From contig NZ_VFPP01000001.1 in the NCBI RefSeq assembly GCF_006716745.1, forward strand, positions 4,464,001 through 4,528,000: a DNA stretch of 64,000 nt, in the 5' to 3' direction. Below the pieces are notes generated by a model. The model was given only the letters and a program-made list of their open reading frames with translations, was not told the origin of the DNA and made no database searches. Origin of the DNA: Saccharothrix saharensis (GTDB lineage: Bacteria > Actinomycetota > Actinomycetes > Mycobacteriales > Pseudonocardiaceae). The position numbers and the translations under genes are program-made. Each line of letters starts with the position of its first letter. The first letter of the stretch is position 1. Shown here one piece after another: positions 30,490-38,090 of this stretch.

Positions 30490-30635
30490 AACGTAGAACT
30501 CGGGGGTCCCGAACGTTCGACACTCGGGACCTGAGTGTTCGACTCGCGCGTGTGTCGAACACTCAGGTCCCGAGTGTCGAACGCTCAGGTACCGGGTGTT
30601 CAACGTTCGGGTACCGGTGTTCCGCGTTCGGGACG
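30490..30635. repeat. Head-to-head intergenic repeat cluster, copy 2
   Basis: About six units of 22-26 bases of the same family as 5284-5428. The first two are in GGGACCTGAGTGTTCGAC orientation, and four follow as GTGTCGAACRCTCAGGTCC-like units, degrading toward 30635. GTGTTCGAC (30535-30543) pairs with GTCGAACAC (30554-30562) at the turn-around. Here the flanking genes are co-directional (dacB end, metalloprotease start), so one role may be to insulate them. Confidence 0.78.
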
Positions 30636-30637
30636 GG

Positions 30638-32257
30638 TCAGCAGCCGCAACCGCGCAGGGCCGCCGCCATCTCGTCCAACGCGCCGCGCACCCGGTCGAA
30701 GTCGCTCTCGGGGCTCGACGACATGAACGCGAACACCAGCAGCCGGCCGTCCACGTCCACCACGACGCCCGCGAGCGTGTTCACGGCGGTCAGCGTGCCC
30801 GTCTTGGCCCGCACCCAGCCGCGCCCACCCGCGCCCCACTGCGCGTACCGGGTCGCCAGCGTGCCGCTGCCACCCGCCACCGGGAGGGCCGTCAGCAACG
30901 GCCGCAGCTTGGCCGTCCGCGCGTCGGAGGCGTCCGGCTTCGCCGCCGCCACCAGCACGTCCGCCAGCAGCTTCGCGGGCACCTTGTCGTTCGGCGACAA
31001 CCCGCTGCCGTCCACGATCGTGGACGTCGACAGGTCGAACCCGTGCTCGGTCAGCACGTCCCGCACCGCCTGCGCCGCGCCCGCGAACGACGGCTCCAGC
31101 CCGCGTGCCTTGGCCACCTCCCGCGCCATCGTCTCGGCCAGCACGTTGTCCGAGATCTGCATCAGGTTCTCGACGAGCTGGTCCACCGGCACGGACTTCA
31201 CCTCGCCGAGCACCTCCGCGCCCGGCGACGCCACGCCCGCCGCCACCGCGGGCACGCCCAGCCGCTGCGCCAGCGCCCGCGCGGCCGTCTCGGCGGGCGT
31301 GGCCGTGCGCGGGGTGTCCGACTTCTTCGGGTCGCCACGCCCGCCGTCCAGCATCACGGGCTCGATCGGCGCGACGTACCCGCCCGGCACGTCGTCGGGG
31401 TGCCAGCCGAGCGCGGTGCCCGGACCGGCGTACCGCGACACGTCGTACTGCACCTGCGTGATCTGACCGCCCTTGGTCCGCACCTGCCCCACCAGGTCGT
31501 CCAGCGTCGGCGCGCCCGGGTACACGGTGGTCTCGCCCGCGGGCAGGGACGACAACGTCGGGTCGCCGCCGCCCACCAGCACGACCGACCCCGGCTGCGC
31601 GCCGCGCACCACCTTGGTCGAGAACTGGGACGTGTGGTCGAGCGCCAGCAGCGCCGCCGCCGCGGTCAGCACCTTGATCGTGGACGCGGGCGTCTGCGGC
31701 GTGGTCTCGCCCTGGTTCCACAGCGCCGAGCCGGTCACCGGGTCCACCACCAGGCCCGCCAACGGCGTCAGCAGCGGGTTCGCCGCCGGACCGGCCAGCA
31801 CCGCCCGCACCCCCGCGGCCGTCGGTGGCACGCCCTCCCCGCCGACGCCCTTCATCGACAGCGTCACGGGCGCGGGCGGCGTCGGCGCGGCGGTCGTCGG
31901 CGCGGGCGTGGCGTCGAACCAGCCGCGCTGCGTCCCCACCACCGCCGTGCCGGCGAGCGCGAGCACCAGCAGCACCACCGCGCCGACCACGAACGGGCGC
32001 TTGCGCCGCCGGGTCGGCGGCGCCGGCTCTTCACGTTCCGTGATCGGTTCAGGGACCGGTTCAGGTTCCGACTTGATCTCGGTCGGCGGGGCCGGAGGGG
32101 GCGGGGAGGCGGGCTTGGGTGGCACCCGGACCGGCTTGGCCGGCACCGGCGCCTTGATCCGCATCGTGGGCGGATCGGGCCGCCTGACCTGCACCGTTGG
32201 CGGCTCGCGGTCGACCTCGTCGCCGTCAACGGTCGGCCACGATGGCTCGTCGGGCAC
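30638..32257 (-). CDS. dacB: D-alanyl-D-alanine carboxypeptidase/endopeptidase, PBP4 (S13) family
   Basis: 539 residues. A long Pro/Arg-rich cytoplasmic N-terminus (1-85) and one membrane helix (88-108) anchor an extracytoplasmic S13 domain. The active sites are SxxK at Ser192-Lys195 (PASTIKVLTAA), SxN in MQISDNVLAETM, and KTG in VRAKTGTLTAVNTLAG. It trims peptidoglycan stem peptides. The cytoplasmic N-terminal tail with Thr residues (PPTVQVRRPDPPTMRI) is a possible Ser/Thr-kinase target (inference). GTG start at 32257. Orthologue by position of Rv3627c. Confidence 0.94.
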   Translation of the reverse strand: MPDEPSWPTVDGDEVDREPPTVQVRRPDPPTMRIKAPVPAKPVRVPPKPASPPPPAPPTEIKSEPEPVPEPITEREEPAPPTRRRKRPFVVGAVVLLVLALAGTAVVGTQRGWFDATPAPTTAAPTPPAPVTLSMKGVGGEGVPPTAAGVRAVLAGPAANPLLTPLAGLVVDPVTGSALWNQGETTPQTPASTIKVLTAAAALLALDHTSQFSTKVVRGAQPGSVVLVGGGDPTLSSLPAGETTVYPGAPTLDDLVGQVRTKGGQITQVQYDVSRYAGPGTALGWHPDDVPGGYVAPIEPVMLDGGRGDPKKSDTPRTATPAETAARALAQRLGVPAVAAGVASPGAEVLGEVKSVPVDQLVENLMQISDNVLAETMAREVAKARGLEPSFAGAAQAVRDVLTEHGFDLSTSTIVDGSGLSPNDKVPAKLLADVLVAAAKPDASDARTAKLRPLLTALPVAGGSGTLATRYAQWGAGGRGWVRAKTGTLTAVNTLAGVVVDVDGRLLVFAFMSSSPESDFDRVRGALDEMAAALRGCGC

Positions 32258-32371
32258 GCAGTCCTCCGCGGTCGAGTACGGGCAACGTCACACCCTCGGC
32301 AAGGGGTTGACGAGACGTCGTAGTCCACACTAGTGGCGTAACGAACGGCGAAGACGAGCGAGGACCGCGCA

Positions 32372-32878
32372 GTGGAGTTCGACGTCACCATCGAGATCCC
32401 CAAGGGGGTCCGCAACAAGTACGAGATGGACCACAAGACGGGGCGCATCCGGCTGGACCGGACCCTGTTCACGGCCACTCAGTACCCGGCGGACTACGGG
32501 TTCGTCGACGACACCCTGGGCGAGGACGGCGACCCGCTCGACGCGCTCGTGCTGGTCCAGGAACCGACGTTCCCCGGCTGCCTGATCCGGGCCCGCGCGA
32601 TCGGCATGTTCCGCATGACCGACGAGAAGGGCGGCGACGACAAGCTGCTCTGCGTCCCGGCGGAGGACCCGCGCTCGGAGCACCTGCGCGACATCCACCA
32701 CCTCAACGAGTTCTACCGGCTGGAGATCCAGCACTTCTTCGAGGTCTACAAGGACCTGGAGCCGGGCAAGAGCGTCGAGGGCGCGACGTGGGTCGGCCGC
32801 ACCGAGGCCGAGGCCGAGATCGTGCGCTCGTACCAGCGCCTGAAGGACGCGGTGGCGCGCGGCGAGGAGCACCACTGA
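32372..32878 (+). CDS. ppa: Inorganic pyrophosphatase (family I)
   Basis: 168 residues. Soluble Mg-dependent enzyme that splits pyrophosphate. [49 protein letters not shown] (the DxDPxD metal site) and the terminal [21 protein letters not shown] are diagnostic. GTG start at 32372. Note that a membrane H+-pyrophosphatase is also encoded at 48720-51023, so this chromosome has both routes for pyrophosphate disposal. Confidence 0.97.
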   Translation: MEFDVTIEIPKGVRNKYEMDHKTGRIRLDRTLFTATQYPADYGFVDDTLGEDGDPLDALVLVQEPTFPGCLIRARAIGMFRMTDEKGGDDKLLCVPAEDPRSEHLRDIHHLNEFYRLEIQHFFEVYKDLEPGKSVEGATWVGRTEAEAEIVRSYQRLKDAVARGEEHH

Positions 32879-32888
32879 CCTGAACGCC

Positions 32889-32929
32889 GAAGCGGCCCGC
32901 CCCCGGGGTGTCTGGGAGCGGGCCGCTTC
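32889..32929. terminator. Terminator between ppa and the MFS gene
   Basis: GAAGCGGCCCGC pairs with GCGGGCCGCTTC (12 perfect pairs) around a 17-base loop, between convergent stops at 32878 and 32942. Confidence 0.75.
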
Positions 32930-32941
32930 GCGTTCGGCGGG

Positions 32942-34615
32942 TCAGTGCATCGCGATGGGCGCGGGCTGCTCGCCCGCCGCCTTCTCGTCCTGCACCCGCT
33001 CCAGACCGGACCGGTTGGACAGCGGCACCTCGCGCAGGAACCAGATCAGCGCGAAGCCGATCAGCGTCACCAGCGAGCCGACCAGGAACACCAGGCCGAT
33101 GGAGTCGGAGAAGCCGTCCAGGAACGGCCGCGCCAGCACCGGGTCGAGCTTGGCCAGGAACTCGGTGTTGTCCAGGTCGAAGCCCGTGCCGCTCTGCAGG
33201 CCGACGGCGAACTCGCGGTTCTCCGGCCGGGCCAGCACGGCCTGGAAGTCGGGCGTGCCGGCCGCCGTGCGCAGCGCGGAGCCGATCTTGTCGGCGACCG
33301 TGCTGAACAGGATCGACAGGAACACCGCGGTGCCGACCGTGCCGCCGATCTGGCGGAAGAACGTGGCCGACGAGGTCGCCACGCCCATGTCCCGCGGCTC
33401 GGCGTCGTTCTGGATGGCCACCAGCAGGGTCTGCATGCACAGGCCGAGACCGGCGCCCAGGAAGAACATCAGCACCAGCGGCTGGAAGATCGGCGTGTCC
33501 GTGCCGACCGTGCTGAACAGGAACAGCGAGACCGTCATCACGCCGAACCCGACGACCGGGAACACCTTGTAGCGGCCGGTCTTGGCGGTGATGTTGCCGC
33601 TCGTGCCCGCCGCCATCATGATGCCGAACGTCAGCGGCAGCATCATCAGGCCGGACTCGGTGGCCGAGTAGCCCTTCACGATCTGCAGGTACAGCGGCAG
33701 CGAGACCATGCCGCCGAACATGCCGATGCCGAGGATGAAGTTGATCAGGTTGCCCAGCGAGAACGTCTGCCGCCGGAACAGCCGCAGCGGCAGCAGCGCC
33801 TCGTCGCCCATCCGGCGCTCGACGAAGACGAAGCCGACCAGGCCCAGCACGCCGACGACGTACATGGCGATCGCCGTGCCCGACGCCCAGCCCCACTCGC
33901 GGCCCTGCTCGGCCACGATCAGCAGCGGCACCAGGCCGATGGTGAGCAGTCCCGCGCCGACGAAGTCGATCCGGTGGTTCACCCGCTTGTGCGGGATGTT
34001 GAGCACCTTGGCCACCACGACCAGCGCGACCAGCGCGATCGGCACGTTGATCAGGAACACCCAGCGCCAGCCGGCCGTGCCCAGGAACGACTCCATGCCC
34101 GCGAACAGGCCGCCGACGACCGGGCCCGCGACGCTGGAGATGCCGAACACCGCCATGAAGTAGCCCGTGTAGCGGCTGCGCTCACGCGGCGACGTGATGT
34201 CCGCCAGGATCGCCATGGCCAGCGACATCAGGCCACCGGCGCCCAGGCCCTGCACCGCGCGGAACGCGGCCAGCTCGTACATCGAGTTCGCGATGCCGGA
34301 CAGCAGCGAGCCCGCGAGGAACAGCGAGATCGCGGTCAGGTACATCGGCTTGCGGCCGTAGATGTCGGACAGCTTGCCGTACAGCGGCGTGGAGATCGTC
34401 GCGGTGATCAGGTAGGCGGTGGTCGCCCACGCCTGCAGGGTCTGGCCGTGCAGCTCGTCCGCGATGGTCTTCATGGCGGTCGCCACGATCATCTGGTCGA
34501 GCGCGGCCAGGAACAGCCCGAGCAGCAGGCCCGACAGGATCGTCAGGATCTGCCGGTGGGTGAGCAGGGCGGCGCCGGGTGGCGGCGCGTCCGCTCGGGT
34601 TGTCGTTTCCGACAT
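32942..34615 (-). CDS. MFS drug:H+ antiporter, DHA2 family (14 helices)
   Basis: 557 residues with about 14 membrane helices. Motif A is GKLSDIYGRKPMYL; motif C-like AVFGISSVAGPVVGGLF; the QTLQAWATTAYLIT start of helix 2 and LDQMIVATAMKTI in helix 1 carry the DHA2 signature. Such pumps export drugs, dyes or antibiotics. The ATG at 34615 follows AGAGGAG by five bases and overlaps the marR-type stop; GTG 34618 is less likely. Cotranscribed with the MarR regulator, which probably represses the pair. Confidence 0.93.
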   Translation of the reverse strand: MSETTTRADAPPPGAALLTHRQILTILSGLLLGLFLAALDQMIVATAMKTIADELHGQTLQAWATTAYLITATISTPLYGKLSDIYGRKPMYLTAISLFLAGSLLSGIANSMYELAAFRAVQGLGAGGLMSLAMAILADITSPRERSRYTGYFMAVFGISSVAGPVVGGLFAGMESFLGTAGWRWVFLINVPIALVALVVVAKVLNIPHKRVNHRIDFVGAGLLTIGLVPLLIVAEQGREWGWASGTAIAMYVVGVLGLVGFVFVERRMGDEALLPLRLFRRQTFSLGNLINFILGIGMFGGMVSLPLYLQIVKGYSATESGLMMLPLTFGIMMAAGTSGNITAKTGRYKVFPVVGFGVMTVSLFLFSTVGTDTPIFQPLVLMFFLGAGLGLCMQTLLVAIQNDAEPRDMGVATSSATFFRQIGGTVGTAVFLSILFSTVADKIGSALRTAAGTPDFQAVLARPENREFAVGLQSGTGFDLDNTEFLAKLDPVLARPFLDGFSDSIGLVFLVGSLVTLIGFALIWFLREVPLSNRSGLERVQDEKAAGEQPAPIAMH

Positions 34616-35130
34616 CACTTCTCCTCTTCTGAGCGCGGCCCCAGTCCGCTCTCAGCGATGAAGTCCGGTAGCGCCTTCTCGTAGTCCCCCACGAAGCGCT
34701 CGAAGTACTCGATGAACTCGGTCCACTCCCGCGGGGACCAGTCCGTGAACAGCCGGGCCAGTGCGACGTTGCGCTGGGCGCGGCGCTCGGCGAGCAGGCG
34801 CGTGCCCACCTCGGTCACCGCGAGCACGCTCGCCCGGCCGTCCTCCGGGTCGGCCCGGCGTTCCACCAGGCCGTCCTTGACCAGCGTCGCCACCTGGCGG
34901 CTGACCGTGGACGGGTCGGAGAACACCGCCTCGGCCAGGGCGCTCGACCGGGAGGGGCCGAGCTGGTCGAGGTTGGCCAGCAGCACGAAGGAGGCCTTGT
35001 CCAAGCCCGACTTGCTCATGTGCGCGGCGACGCAGGCATGCATCTTGTTCATCCGCACCAGCGCCATGCCGAGCCGGTCGGCCAGGACGAGCTCGTCGGC
35101 CCGCACTTCGTCACCCACCGGGGTCGTCAT
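34615..35130 (-). CDS. MarR family transcriptional regulator
   Basis: 171 residues. The winged-helix core (LANLDQLGPSRSSALAEAVFSDPSTVSRQVATLVKDGLVERRADPEDGRASVLAVTEVG) is complete. N- and C-terminal helices form the dimer interface. It precedes the drug pump with a one-base overlap of stop and start regions, so it most likely regulates its own operon, released by the pump's substrates. A palindrome-rich stretch at 35144-35179 is the likely operator. Confidence 0.92.
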   Translation of the reverse strand: MTTPVGDEVRADELVLADRLGMALVRMNKMHACVAAHMSKSGLDKASFVLLANLDQLGPSRSSALAEAVFSDPSTVSRQVATLVKDGLVERRADPEDGRASVLAVTEVGTRLLAERRAQRNVALARLFTDWSPREWTEFIEYFERFVGDYEKALPDFIAESGLGPRSEEEK

Positions 35131-35143
35131 CGCACACTCCGTT

Positions 35144-35179
35144 TGCTTGCATCAACCAACTAGTTGCTGGGTACAAGCA
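35144..35179. promoter_or_regulatory. Candidate MarR operator
   Basis: Nested inverted repeats upstream of the marR-type gene: outer arms TGCTTG (35144-35149) and CAAGCA (35174-35179), and an inner perfect ten-base palindrome CAACTAGTTG (35157-35166). The size and position suit a MarR dimer pair autoregulating the efflux operon. Confidence 0.5.
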
Positions 35180-35258
35180 TGCGCTCAAACGGGTGACATC
35201 GCAAACGAAATACCCGTGACCCCGGTCTCACGGTTACCGGCCGGTAGCATCGGCGCCC

Positions 35259-35711
35259 ATGAGCGCTGACCACTCGTTCGTCGCCGAGGCGATGAAGCAG
35301 GCCGTGCCGTGGGTGAAGACCATGGGCGTCGAGTTCACCGAGGTCTCCGGCGATCGCGTGGTCGCCGAACTGCCCGACCGCGAGGACCTGCGCAACCACG
35401 TCGGCGGGCCGCACGCCGCGATGGTGTTCGGCGTCGGGGAGACCGCCTCCGGCGCCGTCGTGATGGCCGCCTTCGCGCCGCACCTGGACAAGGCCACGCC
35501 GCTGGTGGCGCGGTCCGACATCGCCTACAAGAAGCTGGCCCTGGGCCCGCTGCGCGCCGAGGCCGTGCTGGGCCGACCGGCGGCGGAGGTCGTGGCCGAG
35601 TTGGAGTCGGGCGTCCGGCCGGAGTTCCCGGTCACCGTGACGATCACCGACGCGCAGGGCGTGACGACCGGCGAGATGGCCGTCGTCTGGACCCTGCGCC
35701 CGAACCGCTGA
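35259..35711 (+). CDS. Hotdog-fold thioesterase-like protein (DUF4442/PaaI type)
   Basis: 150 residues. The single hotdog domain shows KTMGVEFTEVSGDRVVAELPDREDLRNHVGGPHAAMVFGVGETASGAVV, with the NHVGGPHAAM segment at the usual active-site helix. Proteins like this hydrolyse acyl-CoA thioesters; the substrate is not evident. TAGCAT at 35245-35250 is eight bases before the ATG and no Shine-Dalgarno is visible, suggesting a leaderless mRNA. Confidence 0.82.
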   Translation: MSADHSFVAEAMKQAVPWVKTMGVEFTEVSGDRVVAELPDREDLRNHVGGPHAAMVFGVGETASGAVVMAAFAPHLDKATPLVARSDIAYKKLALGPLRAEAVLGRPAAEVVAELESGVRPEFPVTVTITDAQGVTTGEMAVVWTLRPNR

Positions 35712-35737
35712 CCGAGCGTAACCAGCCGGACATGCCA

Positions 35738-35752
35738 TGTGACGTGGGTAAC
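35738..35752 (+). promoter_or_regulatory. Shared 15-base motif upstream of exported-protein gene, copy 1
   Basis: TGTGACGTGGGTAAC lies 31 bases before the excalibur-protein start. An identical 15-mer is at 61911-61925, upstream of the secreted GH3 gene. GTAAC-type half sites are known for the cell-envelope regulator MtrA, but the spacing here differs, so the link is only suggestive. Confidence 0.45.
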
Positions 35753-35783
35753 AAGCGGGAGGGGTCCGGGCGATGAGGCGGAC

Positions 35784-36599
35784 ATGGCAGGTAGAACCGC
35801 AGGCTCCGCGGATTCAGGGCCGTTAGCTTCCTGGCGCAAGCTCCCCCGCAAGCGCCGCATCCTCATCACCGTCGGTGTCGTGGTGCTGTTCTTGTTCATC
35901 GTCGGCATCACCAACCCGACGCCCGAAGACGGCACCCCGCGCGCCCTCAACGCGACGGGAACGACGACGACCACCACCACGTCGACGTCCACCACGACCA
36001 CCACGAGCACGACGACCACCACCACCACGCCCCCGCCCGTCACGGTCGCCGAAGTGGTCGACGGGCGCACGATCACCGTGTCGGGTGGCGGGCGCGTGCA
36101 GCTGGCCGGCCTCGCCCAGCCCGGCGAGTGCTGGTCGGCCGCCGCGGTGGACTTCCTGAAGACCTCGTTGGCCGGCAAGGACCTGCGGGTGGTCGGCGCG
36201 ACCGTGCTGCTGCCCGACGGCGTCGACCTGGCCCTGCACGCGGCGGGCAAGGGCATGGCCCGCGCCGAGGCGACCGCGACCGCCGCGCTGGTCGCCGCCC
36301 AGGACGCGGCGAAGGCCGCCGGCCTCGGCCTTTGGGGCGCGCCGTGCGCCGGCGCCGACACGGTCGCACCGCCGCCACCCCCGCCGCCCGCGCCGAAGCC
36401 GACCTACAACCCACCGCCGCCGCGACCGGCACCGCAACCGGTGCAACCGGCACCGCAACCGGTGCAACCGGCTCCGGTCGAGGCCTACTACGCCAACTGC
36501 GACGCCGTCCGCGCTGCGGGCAAGGCGCCCCTGTACGCCGGACAGCCCGGCTACCGCGCCGCCCTGGACCGGGACAAGGACGGCGTGGCCTGCGAGTAG
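35784..36599 (+). CDS. Membrane-anchored nuclease-like / excalibur calcium-binding protein
   Basis: 271 residues. Basic N-terminus, one membrane helix (RILITVGVVVLFLFIVGI, about 26-43), a Thr-rich wall-spanning linker (more than 25 Thr), a thermonuclease-like half-domain (VTVAEVVDGRTITVSGGGRVQLAGLAQPGECW...ADFLKTSLAGKDLRV), a Pro-rich linker with PAPQPVQ repeats, and a C-terminal excalibur domain (YYANCDAVRAAGKAPLYAGQPGYRAALDRDKDGVACE) whose DxDxDGxxCE loop binds calcium. The nuclease catalytic residues are not all present, so activity is doubtful. The ATG at 35784 is chosen; GTG 35739 would lie in the shared upstream motif. Confidence 0.85.
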   Translation: MAGRTAGSADSGPLASWRKLPRKRRILITVGVVVLFLFIVGITNPTPEDGTPRALNATGTTTTTTTSTSTTTTTSTTTTTTTPPPVTVAEVVDGRTITVSGGGRVQLAGLAQPGECWSAAAVDFLKTSLAGKDLRVVGATVLLPDGVDLALHAAGKGMARAEATATAALVAAQDAAKAAGLGLWGAPCAGADTVAPPPPPPPAPKPTYNPPPPRPAPQPVQPAPQPVQPAPVEAYYANCDAVRAAGKAPLYAGQPGYRAALDRDKDGVACE

Positions 36600-36610
36600 G
36601 TTCCAGCGGC

Positions 36611-37561
36611 GTGAAGGTGGACCGGCTGGAGATCGAGTACGACCCGCGCACCGTGGTGGCCGCGGCCCGGGTGGCCGAGGCCGACGGGTGTGACGGCTTC
36701 TGGGTGGCCGAGACCCGGCACGACCCGTTCCTGGCGCTGGGCCGCGTGGCCGGGCAGGTGGAGCGGGTCGAGCTGGGCACGGCGGTCGCGGTGGCGTTCG
36801 CGCGCAACCCGATGAGCACCGCGGTGCAGGCCAACGACCTGCAACTGCTGTCGGGCGGCCGGTTCAACCTCGGCCTGGGCTCGCAGGTGGAGCCGCACGT
36901 CACCAAGCGGTTCGGCATGCCGTGGTCCCGGCCCGCCGCGCGGATGCGCGAGTTCGTGCTGGCCCTGCGCGCCATCTGGCACGCGTGGGAGACCGGCGAG
37001 CGGCTGAGGTTCCGCGGCGAGTTCTACACCCACACGCTGATGACGCCGTTCTTCGACCCCGGCCCGAACCCGCACGGCCCGCCGAGGGTGTGGCTGGCGG
37101 GCGTCGGCGAGCTGATGACCGAGGTCGCGGGCGAGGTGGCGGACGGCTTCCTGTGCCACACCTTCACCACCGAGCGGTACCTGCGCGAGGTGACGCTGCC
37201 CGCGTTGGCGCGCGGCCGGGCCAAGGCCCGCAAGCCGGTGGCCGGGCTGGAGGTGTGCGGGCCGTCGCTGGTGGCGTGCGACGAGCGGGGCGTGGCCGAC
37301 GTGAAGCGGCAGATCGCGTTCTACGGCTCGACGCCCGCCTACCGCAAGGTGCTGGACCTGCACGGCTGGGGCGAGCTGCACGAGGAGCTGCACCAGCTCT
37401 CCCGGCGGCGGATGTGGGACGACATGGCCGCCGCGATCACCGACGAGGTCCTGGCCGCGTTCGCCGTCGTCGGCACGCCGGCGCAGGTGCGGGCCGAGGT
37501 CGACCGCCGCTACGGCGACGTGGTCACCCGGATCGCCGCGCCGGTGCTCAGGACCGGATGA
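36611..37561 (+). CDS. LLM-class F420-dependent oxidoreductase (TIGR03617-like)
   Basis: 316 residues. A luciferase-like TIM barrel: EADGCDGFWVAETRHDPFLALG, VELGTAVAVAFARNPMSTAVQANDLQLLSGGRFNLGLGSQVEPHVTKRFGMPWSRPAARMREF, and VWLAGVGELMTEVAGEVADGFLCHTF. This subfamily is actinobacterial and predicted to use coenzyme F420; the substrate is unknown. Start GTG 36611 (VKVDRLEIEY); GTG 36617 is possible. The frame upstream is inside the previous gene. Confidence 0.88.
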   Translation: MKVDRLEIEYDPRTVVAAARVAEADGCDGFWVAETRHDPFLALGRVAGQVERVELGTAVAVAFARNPMSTAVQANDLQLLSGGRFNLGLGSQVEPHVTKRFGMPWSRPAARMREFVLALRAIWHAWETGERLRFRGEFYTHTLMTPFFDPGPNPHGPPRVWLAGVGELMTEVAGEVADGFLCHTFTTERYLREVTLPALARGRAKARKPVAGLEVCGPSLVACDERGVADVKRQIAFYGSTPAYRKVLDLHGWGELHEELHQLSRRRMWDDMAAAITDEVLAAFAVVGTPAQVRAEVDRRYGDVVTRIAAPVLRTG

Positions 37562-37712
37562 GGTGGTGCCCGCTCGGCTCGTCGCGCGGCACCCAGTGCC
37601 GGAACAGCTCGGCCCGCGCCACGGCCCGCCGCACCCAGCGCCGCCGACCGACGCGCGCCGCCAGCACGGCCAGCGGCAGCGCCAAGACCGTCAGCACGAC
37701 CATCGTGACCAT
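37548..37712 (-). CDS. Small single-helix membrane protein (54 residues)
   Basis: Not similar to anything recognised. The ATG at 37712 has GGAGG exactly eight bases upstream. The protein is one membrane helix (MVTMVVLTVLALPLAVLAAR) followed by a strongly basic segment (VGRRRWVRRAVARAE) and a polar tail ending HHLIRS. Its 3' end overlaps the oxidoreductase gene by 14 bases on the opposite strand. The perfect ribosome-binding site and helix-then-basic layout favour a real gene. Confidence 0.45.
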   Translation of the reverse strand: MVTMVVLTVLALPLAVLAARVGRRRWVRRAVARAELFRHWVPRDEPSGHHLIRS

Positions 37713-37848
37713 CGCCATCACCTCCACGGTGGCAACGACACCGTCGCCCACACCTGACGCCAACGGTGAAAAGGTCACCCTGATGGAGCAGCATCGCCGA
37801 CTCACCCCGTAGTCGACAAGGGCCGGGAAGGTGCCGGGTAAAGAAGAA

Positions 37849-37876
37849 GGACCAAGCCGGTACCCCGGCTTGGTCC
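37849..37876 (-). terminator. Rho-independent terminator after tRNA-Thr
   Basis: GGACCAAGCCGG pairs with CCGGCTTGGTCC (12 perfect pairs) around a four-base loop. On the - strand it is followed by TTCTTCTTTA, a real U-tract, 17 bases after the tRNA 3' end. Confidence 0.85.
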
Positions 37877-37892
37877 TGTCCTCCATCCCGCG

Positions 37893-37966
37893 AGCCGCCT
37901 ATCGGAATCGAACCGATGACCTGCTCATTACGAGTGAGCCGCTCTGGCCGACTGAGCTAAGGCGGC
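37893..37966 (-). tRNA. tRNA-Thr (anticodon CGT)
   Basis: 74 bases. The acceptor GCCGCCT pairs with AGGCGGC, with T as discriminator. The D arm has GCTC/GAGC; the anticodon stem GCTCA/TGAGC encloses the loop CTCGTAA, giving anticodon CGT (reads ACG, threonine). The T arm is ATCGG-TTCGATT-CCGAT. The 3' CCA is not encoded. Its own terminator follows at 37849-37876. Confidence 0.96.
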
Positions 37967-38090
37967 GAGACGCGACAACTATAGCCGAACTCCCCGGCGT
38001 CACCGAACCGGGGGTGCTTCGTTAGAGCAAAGGTGACGCCGCTCACGCGCGCGTCGCCCGATGACGCCGCTGTCAGGGAGGTCCGACCCG

